A stretch of DNA of 64,000 bases from Clostridiales bacterium (lineage in GTDB: Bacteria; Bacillota; Clostridia; Christensenellales; Aristaeellaceae), in assembly GCA_015056175.1 (NCBI GenBank), contig SVGT01000004.1, positions 1 through 64,000 on the forward strand. The letters run 5' to 3'. Under the pieces are notes generated by a model. That model was not told the origin of the DNA. It did not search any database and worked only from the letters and a program-made list of their open reading frames with translations. A program made the position numbers and the translations under genes. Shown piece after piece: positions 52,184-60,563 of this stretch (the stretch's first letter is position 1; each line of letters opens with the position of its first letter).

Positions 52184-52549
52184 ATGACAGAAACTGCCTG
52201 CATCCTGGTGTGCGTAACTGTACAAAGGGAATGTGAGCGGCTCATCCGGCATGGCCATGCCCAGGCACAAGCCCATCACCTGCCGCTGCACATTATCCAC
52301 GTCAATACCGGCAAGGCCTACCTTGGCAATCCGGACGCCGCAGACGCACTCAACCACCTCTACGCCCTGGCACGGGAAACAGATGCCGAAATGAACATCC
52401 TCTACAGCACGGAAGTTCTCCCCACCATCGTTCAATACGCCAAGGAACACAACGCCAAAGCCGTCATCCTGGGTACCGACCGCAGCGGCTTTGTGCAGCA
52501 ATTGTCCATGCTGCTGCCCCTGTGTCAGGTCCTTGCGCTTCCCGCATAA
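52184..52549 (+). CDS. Universal stress protein-like (KdpD/UspA type) small protein
   Basis: This 121-aa protein resembles the UspA fold: CILVCVTVQRECERLIRHG as strand 1 and helix 1, LPLHIIHVNTGKAYLG as strand 2, and HNAKAVILGTDRSGFVQQL as the late nucleotide-site strand and loop. It is shorter than UspA (~140 aa) and the G-x2-G-x9-G(S/T) motif is incomplete, so ATP binding is doubtful. I use the ATG at 52184, 5 nt after AAAGGAG; the upstream ATG at 52169 overlaps that Shine-Dalgarno. A terminator follows. Confidence 0.65.
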   Translation: MTETACILVCVTVQRECERLIRHGHAQAQAHHLPLHIIHVNTGKAYLGNPDAADALNHLYALARETDAEMNILYSTEVLPTIVQYAKEHNAKAVILGTDRSGFVQQLSMLLPLCQVLALPA

Positions 52550-52558
52550 CGCACCATT

Positions 52559-52581
52559 GCCGCCTTCGGGCGGCTTTTTTT
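52559..52581 (+). terminator. Terminator after the USP-like gene
   Basis: GCCGCC-TTCG-GGCGGC stem (52559-52574) followed by TTTTTTT. Confidence 0.92.
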
Positions 52582-52594
52582 ATTGTCTGAAACC

Positions 52595-52625
52595 GTATAA
52601 AGAGCAGGCCGTTTTCCCATACTGA
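52595..52625 (+). promoter_or_regulatory. Sigma-G/F-like promoter of the germination operon
   Basis: GTATAA (52595-52600), 17-nt spacer, CATACTGA (52618-52625). This resembles forespore promoters (-35 GHATR, -10 CATnnTA) and fits forespore expression of ger operons. Confidence 0.65.
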
Positions 52626-52647
52626 CAGGTAAAAAGGGGGTGTGTGC

Positions 52648-54171
52648 ATGCCGGATCCCGTATGGCCCCGGGAAGCCAAAGGAGCGCTCACGGGAGCGTA
52701 TGCAGAAAAATGTACCCGTCTCAGAACAGCCTGTCATACTGAGCTGAGCAGTGACGTCAAGGTACGCGCCTTTTCCGTGCTGGGGCATGAGGCCACGCTT
52801 TTCTACATCGACGGCATGGCCGACGCCTCCCAGGTGACCCGCTATATTCTCTTCCCCTGCCAGACAGCCCCGCAACTCCCGGAGGGCGAGGAGCTACTTG
52901 ATCACCTCCTGTCCGTTGTGCTGCCTGTGGGCGTGGTACAGACCACCTGTCAACTGGAGCAGGCGCTGTCTTCCCTTTTCAGCGGCGATGCGCTGATGGT
53001 CATCGACGGCATTGACGGCGTCATCACGCTGGATGTGAAGGGCTACGCCTCCCGCGGCATTGCTCCGCCGCCGGACGAAACGGTGATCGTCGGCCCTCAT
53101 GAGGGATTTACCGAAACGCTGAAAAACAACCTGACATTGATGCGCCGTCTGATGCGCTCCCCGGCGCTTATCGCAGAGCCCATTTCCGTTGGCAACAAAA
53201 TCCCCAAGCAGCTGTTTCTGCTTTATCTCAAGGATATCGCCCCCGATGACGCCGTAGAAGAAATGCGCCGCCGTATCCGGGGCTGCAATGTGGATTACGT
53301 ATTCAGCATGGGCGCGCTGGAGCAGCTTCTAGAGGACGATCCCTACGCGCTGCTGCCTCAGGCCGTCCACACAGAACGCCCGGACAGAGCCTGCAGTTTT
53401 CTGCTCGAAGGGCAGATCGTGGTGCTGATGGAAAACGCACCCTATGCCATGGCCATGCCGGCAGGGCTCCCCCACCTTCTCCACGCGCCGGATGACAGCG
53501 CCATGCGATGGCAATACGGCTCTTTTCTGCGCCTCTTGCGCATGTGCGGCCTGCTGCTGGCACTGGTTCTGCCCGCGCTGTACGTGGCGCTGACCACCTT
53601 CCACCCGGAAGGTCTGCCCGTCACGCTGATGACCTCTATCCTGGAAACGCAGAGCAAGGTACCGCTGCTGCTGTTCCCGTCCATGATGATCATGCTGTTC
53701 ATCTTCTGCCTGATCAATGAAGCCGGCACCCGCGTGCCGGGCGCGCTGGGCAGCGGACTGAGCATCGTAGGCGGATTGATCCTGGGCCAGGCCGCCATCA
53801 CCGCCAATCTGTTCAGCCCGCTGGTGATCATTGTGGTGGCGCTCAGCGGTCTGGGCAGCTATGCTGCGCCCAGCTACAGCCTGACGCTGTCCATCCGCCT
53901 CGCACAGTTCCTGCTGCTGATCCTGGCCGGTCTGTTCGGTTTTCTGGGGCTGATCGGCGGGCTGTTTCTTTTGCTCATGCGTACAGCAGCCATGACCAGC
54001 CTGGGAAGACCTGCCAATGCGCCGTTGATGCCTGCGCGTCCCGCCAATCCCGATGATCTGTTGCGCTTGCCCATCTGGCGGCAGCGTCTGCGCGGCGCAC
54101 TGAGCAATCCCGACCATATAGACCGCACCCGGGGCAAAATGCGCGCCTGGGATGACAGGAGGCATTCGTGA
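52648..54171 (+). CDS. GerA-family spore germination receptor, A subunit
   Basis: This 507-aa protein is the A subunit of a nutrient germinant receptor in the inner spore membrane. The N-terminal soluble half (~1-290) carries the family stretch GPHEGFTETLKNNLTLMRRL (~150) and GNKIPKQLFLLYLKDIA (~185). The C-terminal half has about five to six helices, with INEAGTRVPGALGSGLSIVG (~360) being diagnostic. The ATG at 52648 is preceded by AAAAAGGGGG; the in-frame GTG two codons earlier is an alternative. It overlaps the next gene by 4 nt. Confidence 0.93.
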   Translation: MPDPVWPREAKGALTGAYAEKCTRLRTACHTELSSDVKVRAFSVLGHEATLFYIDGMADASQVTRYILFPCQTAPQLPEGEELLDHLLSVVLPVGVVQTTCQLEQALSSLFSGDALMVIDGIDGVITLDVKGYASRGIAPPPDETVIVGPHEGFTETLKNNLTLMRRLMRSPALIAEPISVGNKIPKQLFLLYLKDIAPDDAVEEMRRRIRGCNVDYVFSMGALEQLLEDDPYALLPQAVHTERPDRACSFLLEGQIVVLMENAPYAMAMPAGLPHLLHAPDDSAMRWQYGSFLRLLRMCGLLLALVLPALYVALTTFHPEGLPVTLMTSILETQSKVPLLLFPSMMIMLFIFCLINEAGTRVPGALGSGLSIVGGLILGQAAITANLFSPLVIIVVALSGLGSYAAPSYSLTLSIRLAQFLLLILAGLFGFLGLIGGLFLLLMRTAAMTSLGRPANAPLMPARPANPDDLLRLPIWRQRLRGALSNPDHIDRTRGKMRAWDDRRHS

Positions 54172-55310
54172 ATCTGTTCAGAACCACCACCGAGGTGCAT
54201 TCCCAGCCCGCACAGCTCCACCAGCGCTGGGAGGCCTATGTATCCGATCAATACAAGCTGTCCGCGCTGTGCCTGCTTGCTCTGCTCTGGCTCAGCCACA
54301 GCCTGTTTCTTGCAGACCGCGTCAGCACGCCCTCTTATCTCAGCGTGCTGCTGTTTCTCATGCCGCTTGCGGTGCTGCACGGCGTCTGCCTTTTTCTTTC
54401 CAGGAGAGCAGAGGGCGGCAGTACGTTAACTGCACTGCTTCCCCGTTTTCTCGGACGTGGGATGGAGTGCCTGATCGGCCTGTCGCTGCTCTGCGACGCG
54501 GTTTTCCTTCTGTGCGGCCTTGCCTCCCTGCTGGGCGAAATGCTGCCCGCCCTTCGGCGTTACATGATCGTCCCGCTGATTGGCGCCTTCTGCTTTCTGT
54601 CGATGCTGCGCAACAAGCACTTTGCCCTGCTTCGGCTGTCAGGTTTTCTGTTTCTGCCGCTGCTGATCGGCATTTTTCTGTCCGCCGCTCCGGCGCTGAA
54701 GGAAGGGCACTTTCATCATTTCTTTCCTCTTTTGGGCAGCGGTCCTGCATCTATTGGCAAGGGAGCCTTATGGCTGTGCGGCAATCTGGGCTGTGCCTGC
54801 CTCCCCCTGCTAATCCCCGGAGAAAAGGAAAGCCTTTCCCGCATGCGGCAAAAGGGCAAGCGCCGCGGAGGCGGATTTCTCTTTCTGCTGTCGCTGTATG
54901 CGCTGCTTGTGATTGCGATGTACACCTACCTCCTGCCGCCCTACGCCCTGACGGAGCAGCTTTCCATGGGCGAACGGTTGCTGCTCCCGGTGCAGATCTC
55001 ATCCTCCGTTCCCGGTTGGTCACTGTACGTGTGCAGCCTCATTTTGCTGCTGCTTGTATGCTATACCGGTCTGATCAGCCGAAGCGCTGCCTTTCTGCAC
55101 GGCAGCTGCACCAAGGAGGATCATCCGTCCGATCTGTTGATCCTGGTTTTGATCCTGCTATCGCTTCCCTGTGCTTTTTTCTACGCACATGACGTGCAGG
55201 ATTATCTGGTCCTGCTGCTCCCCTATCGCGCACTTCCTTATCTTGCGGCGCTCACGCTGGCGTCAATCGGCGCACTGATCAAAGCCGGGAAAAGGAGGAA
55301 AACGGCATGA
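54168..55310 (+). CDS. GerB-family spore germination permease, B subunit
   Basis: This 380-aa integral membrane protein is the APC-superfamily B subunit of the receptor, where germinants are thought to bind. About ten hydrophobic helices are visible, from LSALCLLALLWLSHSLFLAD to LVLLLPYRALPYLAALTLAS. The GTG start at 54168 follows AGGAGG by 5 nt and overlaps the A-subunit stop as GTGA. Sequence is less conserved than the neighbours, so the call rests on position, length and helix pattern. Confidence 0.85.
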   Translation: MNLFRTTTEVHSQPAQLHQRWEAYVSDQYKLSALCLLALLWLSHSLFLADRVSTPSYLSVLLFLMPLAVLHGVCLFLSRRAEGGSTLTALLPRFLGRGMECLIGLSLLCDAVFLLCGLASLLGEMLPALRRYMIVPLIGAFCFLSMLRNKHFALLRLSGFLFLPLLIGIFLSAAPALKEGHFHHFFPLLGSGPASIGKGALWLCGNLGCACLPLLIPGEKESLSRMRQKGKRRGGGFLFLLSLYALLVIAMYTYLLPPYALTEQLSMGERLLLPVQISSSVPGWSLYVCSLILLLLVCYTGLISRSAAFLHGSCTKEDHPSDLLILVLILLSLPCAFFYAHDVQDYLVLLLPYRALPYLAALTLASIGALIKAGKRRKTA

Positions 55311-56440
55311 AAATCCTGTGCTGCCTTTTGCTTTGCCTGCTGCTGGGCGGCTGTGCCAGCTACGGCACCGAGGAACAGATGATGGTCGTGCTGCTGGGCG
55401 TCGATCAGGAAAGTGACGGCAATATCCGCGTCATCGCCAAAGTTCCCAGTTTTTCATCCGGCGGCGACGGCAATTCCGCCTCATCCTCTGACGGCTATCT
55501 GACCCTGACCGCATCCACACCTGATTTTTCGTCTGCCCTGACGCTGCTCCATGCAACCGCTCCGCGCGCCCTCAACTACAGCCAGACGCGTCAGCTTTTG
55601 CTGAGCAGCGATGTGCTGCTGCATCACACAGACCTTCTGTATCAGTTAAGCCATGTGGACGGCATGCGCAGCCAAACGGCAGTCAGCGTATGTGAGGGAA
55701 AGGCGGAGGATGTGATCTCAGCCGAAAAGGCTGTCGTGGGCACTCGCCTGAGCCGATACATCGACAGCACGCTGGAAACCGCACTGCAGGAGGGCTACAT
55801 TCCGGACAGCACTTTGATCCGGGTGCACACGCAACTGGATAATGGCTATCAGGACGCGCTTCTGGCACTGACCGGTTTGAGCGCCGGGGATCAGCAGCAA
55901 TCCGGCAAGGAAAACAGCGTGCAGGCATTCACCCAATCCACCGACGGTTTAGCCGGCAAACTTCCTTCCACAAGCGGTAAATCCGTACAGTGGATGGGGG
56001 CCGCCGCCATGGACGGCCGGCAATTGTCCGGCTTCCTGTCCGGCTTTGAAACGTCTCTTTGCCGTTTTCTCATGCAGGAAACGCGCGAACTGACCTTTGA
56101 GACGCAAGAAGCGACCGCTGTCTTTACGCCCCGGTACGGACCGCACCTGTCCGTAAAGCAAACCGGCAGCCAGACCACGCTTTCCGTCCGTGCGGATCTG
56201 AACATGCTCCCCAAATACGGCGCGCAGATTTCTCCATCCACTGCAGATGCTCTGATAACCGATGAGATTCTCCGCCTTCTTTCCACGCTCCAAAGCATGC
56301 AGTGCGATGCGCTGGGGTTTGGCAGCAGGGCCGTTCGGAATTATCTGACGCTGGACGATTGGGAAAACAGCCGCTGGAAGGAAACCTACGCCACCGCACA
56401 GGTGGCAGCAGATATCCGCATCATCCGCATGGACGAATGA
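55307..56440 (+). CDS. Ger(x)C-family germination lipoprotein, C subunit
   Basis: This 377-aa lipoprotein is the C subunit of the germination receptor. The signal peptide ends in the lipobox LLLGGCAS, with Cys at residue 16. The mature part begins ERQ-like with EEQMMVVLLGVDQESDGNIR, then ALNYSQTRQLLLSSDVL, matching the three-domain GerC pattern; the last domain contains LTLDDWENSRWKETYATAQV. It starts 4 nt inside the B-subunit stop. This completes an A-B-C receptor in one operon. Confidence 0.92.
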   Translation: MKILCCLLLCLLLGGCASYGTEEQMMVVLLGVDQESDGNIRVIAKVPSFSSGGDGNSASSSDGYLTLTASTPDFSSALTLLHATAPRALNYSQTRQLLLSSDVLLHHTDLLYQLSHVDGMRSQTAVSVCEGKAEDVISAEKAVVGTRLSRYIDSTLETALQEGYIPDSTLIRVHTQLDNGYQDALLALTGLSAGDQQQSGKENSVQAFTQSTDGLAGKLPSTSGKSVQWMGAAAMDGRQLSGFLSGFETSLCRFLMQETRELTFETQEATAVFTPRYGPHLSVKQTGSQTTLSVRADLNMLPKYGAQISPSTADALITDEILRLLSTLQSMQCDALGFGSRAVRNYLTLDDWENSRWKETYATAQVAADIRIIRMDE

Positions 56441-56520
56441 CCGTATTCGTCAATCTGCCCATAATCAGGCATCCTTCTGCATCAAATTGCCAGAAAGTAT
56501 AATTTTTTCCGTGAAGGGGA

Positions 56521-56549
56521 TAGCATAATCGTTACGCTCATGATATAAT
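56521..56549 (+). promoter_or_regulatory. Promoter before the 72-aa gene and pfkA
   Basis: Extended -10 TGATATAAT (-10 at 56544-56549) with a weak -35 TAGCAT (56521-56526) at 17 nt. Confidence 0.6.
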
Positions 56550-56585
56550 AGCATTGTATACGTGTTCCCAAAAGGAGGAAATAGC

Positions 56586-56804
56586 ATGGCAGACAATCCC
56601 TCGTGGAAAGTGATCCACATGGCGCGCAGCGAAAAGCTTGCCCAGTCGATCATGTCTGCACTGGAGAGCGAAGGCTTTCTGGTACGCCTCAAGCAGGTGT
56701 ACCGCACCGTTTCTTCCGAGGAAAACTATTATGAGATTATGGTTCCCAGCGCAGAAGCCACTGAAGCCCAGCAGCTTCTGATTGAAAAAAATCTCTTGCT
56801 GTGA
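56586..56804 (+). CDS. Small DUF2007-like protein upstream of pfkA
   Basis: This 72-aa protein reads WKVIHMARSEKLAQSIMSAL then ESEGFLVRLKQVY, a beta-alpha-beta pattern like DUF2007 putative signal transducing proteins, ending with AEATEAQQLLIEKNLLL. The ATG at 56586 follows AAAAGGAGG. It precedes pfkA by 22 nt and should be co-transcribed; whether it affects phosphofructokinase is unknown. Confidence 0.7.
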   Translation: MADNPSWKVIHMARSEKLAQSIMSALESEGFLVRLKQVYRTVSSEENYYEIMVPSAEATEAQQLLIEKNLLL

Positions 56805-56826
56805 ATCTGATTAAGGAGTGAACGTA

Positions 56827-57876
56827 ATGCCCAGAATTGCAGTCCTCACCAGCGGCGGCGACAGCCCCGGTATGAACGCTGCGGTCGTCAGCGTTGCGCG
56901 CAATGCAGCCTCTTTGGATATGCCCCTCATCGGCATCAAGCGCGGTTATAACGGCCTCATCAATACTAAAGGCAGCTGGGATGACAATTTTATCAATCTG
57001 GATCTGAACACTGTTCTGGATATTGCCGATCTTCCCGGCACTTATCTGCGCACCGCCCGCTGTGATGAATTCCGCCAGCCCGAGTATCGCGATATTGCCG
57101 CCAAGGTTCTGCGCGATATGGACGTGGTGGGTCTGGTTGTCATCGGCGGCAACGGCAGCTTTGCCGGCGCCAAGTATCTGTGTGAGCTGGGCATTCCCTG
57201 CATCGGCATCCCCGGCACCATTGATAACGACCTGGCCTATACCGAAATGACGCTGGGCTACGATACGGCCGTCAACACCTGTGTGGACGCCGTGCGCGCC
57301 ATCCGCGCCACCTCCCGTTCTCACGACCGTCCCCACGTTGTGGAAGTGATGGGTCGCGACTGCGGCGATATTGCTCTGTCCACCGCCGCTGCTACCGGCG
57401 CCGAAATTCTGATCGTACCCGAAGTTCGCTGGAGCGTGGATGAAGTGGCCGCGAGGCTGAACCGTCAGCTGCAGAAGGGCAACCCCCGCGCTACCGTGGT
57501 CATCGCCGAAGGCTCCTGGAGCTCCATGGAACCCTTCGATGTGTACAGCTTCCTCAAGCCCTACGGCAAGCAGGTGTTTGAAGGCGAGCCCATGACCTCC
57601 AACCGTCTGGCCAGCGTGCTCAAGCGCAAGTGCGGCATGGCAGAGGTCCGCTCCACTGTGGTGGGTTACACCCAGCGCGGCACCACCCCCACCGCCCGTG
57701 ACAGCATGTTTGCTTTCGAAGCCGGCTACATCGCCGTCAACCTGCTGCGCAAGGGAATCGGCAATCAGGTCATTGGTATGAAGAACGGCAAGCTCTTCAA
57801 CATGCCCATTGATGAAGCCCTGGCCGTCAAGCCCGAATTTGACTATCGCACCTTCAACATCATCAACGCGCTGTAA
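56827..57876 (+). CDS. pfkA: 6-phosphofructokinase
   Basis: This 349-aa enzyme phosphorylates fructose 6-phosphate in glycolysis. It shows the nucleotide loop LTSGGDSPGMNAAV (~residues 7-20), the catalytic GTIDNDL (~130), MGRDCGDIAL and the C-terminal substrate region. The length is between short ATP-type and other group A enzymes. Odd feature: the metal/phosphate-donor motif that reads GGDGS in ATP enzymes and GGDDT in pyrophosphate enzymes is GGNGS here, with Asn109 at the Asp position that binds magnesium in E. coli PfkA. I use ATG 56827, 8 nt after AAGGAG. Confidence 0.92.
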   Translation: MPRIAVLTSGGDSPGMNAAVVSVARNAASLDMPLIGIKRGYNGLINTKGSWDDNFINLDLNTVLDIADLPGTYLRTARCDEFRQPEYRDIAAKVLRDMDVVGLVVIGGNGSFAGAKYLCELGIPCIGIPGTIDNDLAYTEMTLGYDTAVNTCVDAVRAIRATSRSHDRPHVVEVMGRDCGDIALSTAAATGAEILIVPEVRWSVDEVAARLNRQLQKGNPRATVVIAEGSWSSMEPFDVYSFLKPYGKQVFEGEPMTSNRLASVLKRKCGMAEVRSTVVGYTQRGTTPTARDSMFAFEAGYIAVNLLRKGIGNQVIGMKNGKLFNMPIDEALAVKPEFDYRTFNIINAL

Positions 57877-57887
57877 TGACCAACATC

Positions 57888-57921
57888 AAAGACCTGCTCG
57901 TTTGAGCAGGTCTTTTTCTTT
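57888..57921 (+). terminator. Terminator of pfkA
   Basis: A 12-bp stem (57888-57899 with 57904-57915), 4-nt loop, TTCTTTTTC tail. Confidence 0.93.
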
Positions 57922-57959
57922 TTCATTTCAAGTTCATCTGCTGCGTAAAGAAGCGCACA

Positions 57960-57988
57960 AGAAAAGGGACCGTGCTAAGCACGGTCCC
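57960..57988 (-). terminator. Terminator of the sugar ABC transporter operon
   Basis: A perfect 10-bp stem (57966-57975 with 57979-57988) followed on the minus strand by TTTTCTTG. Confidence 0.88.
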
Positions 57989-58028
57989 CACTGAATTTAA
58001 TTCAGTTTAGCTTTCGCTACCAAGCAAA

Positions 58029-59510
58029 TTACTTGCCCAGGTGAGCATTCAGCTGTTCCTGAGCGTCAGCGATCATGTCCTGCAGACCGGCGGCGTTCAG
58101 CTTCTCCATCATTTCGTCCAGAACGGTGTCGATGGGCCACAGGCCGCACTGGATGTTGGAGGAGTATTCAGAGTAGATGTTCTTGATTTCGGCCATTTCA
58201 GCAGTCCAGCGGGTGTTGTCCCACATGAAGCCCTGCAGAGTGGAGACCTTGGCGTTGTTGGCCACTTCTTCATAGTACATATCGTACTGTTCGAAGACGG
58301 GAGCCTTAGCCTTGCCATCGATCTGGTCCTGAGACACGGCGATGGAGCTGTTGAAGTAAGCAGGCTGAGAGAAGCCCCAGGGATTGTAGTTGTCGGAACC
58401 GATCTGAGTGCGCAGCACGCCACCGGCGCAAGCTTCGCTCTGCTCAGCGGTCACATAATCCCAGTGATAGCCCTTCACACCGTAGCGCATGGTGTCAACA
58501 AACAGCTGATCCACGTAGCACAGTTCGAGGTACTTCAGAGCGGCGATCATGCGAGCTTCATCTTCTTCCAGGGTCACAGACAGAGCGTTCATGGAGCCCT
58601 GCACGGTGTCGATGGAGAGGTTGGGGCCAAAGTAGCAGGTCATTTCGGTGTTCCAGCCGTTGGCGACGGAGTAGTCATAGCCGGGCCAAGCCTGGACGAA
58701 GTTGATGCGATAGGTGCTGGAGTCAACAGCAGTTTCGGTGAGGGTGGGAGCATCGGGGTTCACGAGGCCCTTAGCATACCAATCGCCCATGGTGCGCAGA
58801 CGTTCCATGATTTCGGGATCGTCGTACACGGTCACAACCTTGGCTTCTTCGTCGCCGAAGATGATACCGATCTTCATTTCACGAGAGATGAAGTCGAAGG
58901 AAGATTCCAGACCAGCGGGAGCGCCGCCGATACGGACGGGATATTCATTCTCGTTCAGAGTGGCCTTCCAGGCAACCAGGAAGTCAGTCAGTTCGCTCCA
59001 CGCGGAGATATGGTCAGGAATTTCGAAGCCGAGTTCCTTAGCCAGATCAGCGGGATAGTAGATGAAGTTCATGGTGGCGTAGTCCTTCTTAACGGGGATC
59101 GCATAGATCGCTCCGCTGGGATGGGTAGCCAGATCCCACACGTCCTGGGTCATTTCGGCGACCAGGCCGGGCACATGCTCGAGGTAAGGCTTCACGTCAG
59201 CGAAGATACCTTCGTTGATGCGGTCGGTGGTGTTGTTCAGCCAGGAGCAAGTGTAGTAAATGTCATACACTTCGCCGTTCTGGATGGAGTTCAGCATCTG
59301 GTCATTGGTCATGTACTCGATCTGGCAGGTAACGCCGATCTTTTCGCTGGACATCTTGTTCAGCTCTTCCAGAACCATCGCGTTATCGACGGGACCGGTA
59401 GCGCCGCAACCCATGGCCCAAGTCAGCGCGACAACGTCTTCAGCGCCGGCGAAGGAAGCCATAGAGAGGACCATGATGAGAGCCAGCACGAGAGATACGA
59501 GCTTCTTCAT
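58029..59510 (-). CDS. Extracellular solute-binding protein of a sugar ABC importer
   Basis: This 493-aa cluster 1-type binding protein captures an oligosaccharide or similar solute outside the cell for the two permeases encoded upstream. The signal peptide MKKLVSLVLALIMVLSMASF ends with AGAED; there is no lipobox cysteine, which is unusual for a Gram-positive binding protein. Sequence such as VWDLATHPSGAIYAIPVKKD and WSELTDFLVAWK fits the LplA/YtcQ group, and MDWY-like MGDWYAKGLVNPDAPT is typical of it. GGAGG lies 9 nt before the ATG. It is last in the operon. Confidence 0.9.
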   Translation of the reverse strand: MKKLVSLVLALIMVLSMASFAGAEDVVALTWAMGCGATGPVDNAMVLEELNKMSSEKIGVTCQIEYMTNDQMLNSIQNGEVYDIYYTCSWLNNTTDRINEGIFADVKPYLEHVPGLVAEMTQDVWDLATHPSGAIYAIPVKKDYATMNFIYYPADLAKELGFEIPDHISAWSELTDFLVAWKATLNENEYPVRIGGAPAGLESSFDFISREMKIGIIFGDEEAKVVTVYDDPEIMERLRTMGDWYAKGLVNPDAPTLTETAVDSSTYRINFVQAWPGYDYSVANGWNTEMTCYFGPNLSIDTVQGSMNALSVTLEEDEARMIAALKYLELCYVDQLFVDTMRYGVKGYHWDYVTAEQSEACAGGVLRTQIGSDNYNPWGFSQPAYFNSSIAVSQDQIDGKAKAPVFEQYDMYYEEVANNAKVSTLQGFMWDNTRWTAEMAEIKNIYSEYSSNIQCGLWPIDTVLDEMMEKLNAAGLQDMIADAQEQLNAHLGK

Positions 59511-59588
59511 AATAGAAACCCTCCTTTAATATTTATTACCACAGCCCGTAAGCTGCAATAACCTTGTAAAGATACGCTTTTCTTCTGA

Positions 59589-60530
59589 TTAGCCCTTCAC
59601 GGCGCCGATGGTCAGACCGCCGATGAAGTACTTCTGGAAGAAGGGATAGGAGCAGGCAATCGGGATAACGGAGACCATAACCATGGCCATACGTACGGTT
59701 TCGGAAGGCACGTTCTGCGCTTCGCCGGGAGTCATGAACTGGGCGTTGCGGCTCAGGAAGTCGATGTTGTTTTCCAGAGAAATCAGCACGTACTGCAGGG
59801 GGTACAGATCCTGAGCGTTGGAGTTCAGGTAGTACTTGGCCATCATCCAGTCATTCCAGTAAGCGAAGGTGAAGAACAGACCGATGGTCGCGATGGAAGG
59901 CAGGGAGATGGGCAGCACGATCTGCAGGAAGATACGGATCTGGCGGGCGCCGTCGATCTTCGCAGATTCGATGATGGCTTCGGGAACCGTCGTCTGGAAG
60001 AACGTTCTCATGATGACGATGTAGAAGCTGGAGCAGCAGATGGGCAGGATCAGCGCCCAGAAGGAGTTCTTCAGGCCCAGGATGTTGGTGTTGATCATGT
60101 AGCTGGCGACCAGACCGCCGCTGAACAGCATGGGGATCAGCACGAAGATGGCGAAGAAACCACGCAGACGGTAGTTGGGACGGCTCAGGGCATAACCCAT
60201 GGTGGAGCACATCACCAAACCGATGCCGGTACCGATCACGGTGACCAGGATGGAGTTGAGGAACGCGCCGCCGATGTAGCGCCACTGGCGGAACAGGTAC
60301 GCGTAGGATTCAATACTCCAGCCGTTGGGGACGTAGCTGTAGCCCTTCTGCAGGATGGAAGTTTCGCTGGAGAAGGAAACGATGAGCACCAGCAGAGCAG
60401 GCATGAAGCACAGCAGAGCCAGAGCAATGAACAGGATGGAAATGAAGACGTTGGTCAACGGCTTAACGCGGTTGAACTTCTTCAGGCCTTCCACAGGGGC
60501 CTTGAAAGTCTTTTTATTAGCGGTAGACAT
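59589..60530 (-). CDS. Carbohydrate ABC transporter permease (LplC/YtcP-like)
   Basis: This 313-aa permease has six helices and the ABC-binding EAA-loop region EAIIESAKIDGARQIRIFLQ (~residue 195) followed by IVLPISLPSIATIGLFFTFA. VLIPMLFSGGLVASYMINTN is typical of the LplC/YtcP group. The ATG at 60530 follows AAAGGAG; the upstream in-frame start would overlap it. It is the second gene of the importer operon. Confidence 0.92.
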   Translation of the reverse strand: MSTANKKTFKAPVEGLKKFNRVKPLTNVFISILFIALALLCFMPALLVLIVSFSSETSILQKGYSYVPNGWSIESYAYLFRQWRYIGGAFLNSILVTVIGTGIGLVMCSTMGYALSRPNYRLRGFFAIFVLIPMLFSGGLVASYMINTNILGLKNSFWALILPICCSSFYIVIMRTFFQTTVPEAIIESAKIDGARQIRIFLQIVLPISLPSIATIGLFFTFAYWNDWMMAKYYLNSNAQDLYPLQYVLISLENNIDFLSRNAQFMTPGEAQNVPSETVRMAMVMVSVIPIACSYPFFQKYFIGGLTIGAVKG

Positions 60531-60563
60531 TTTAGCATTCTCCTTTCGTCCGTTATTCACCGA

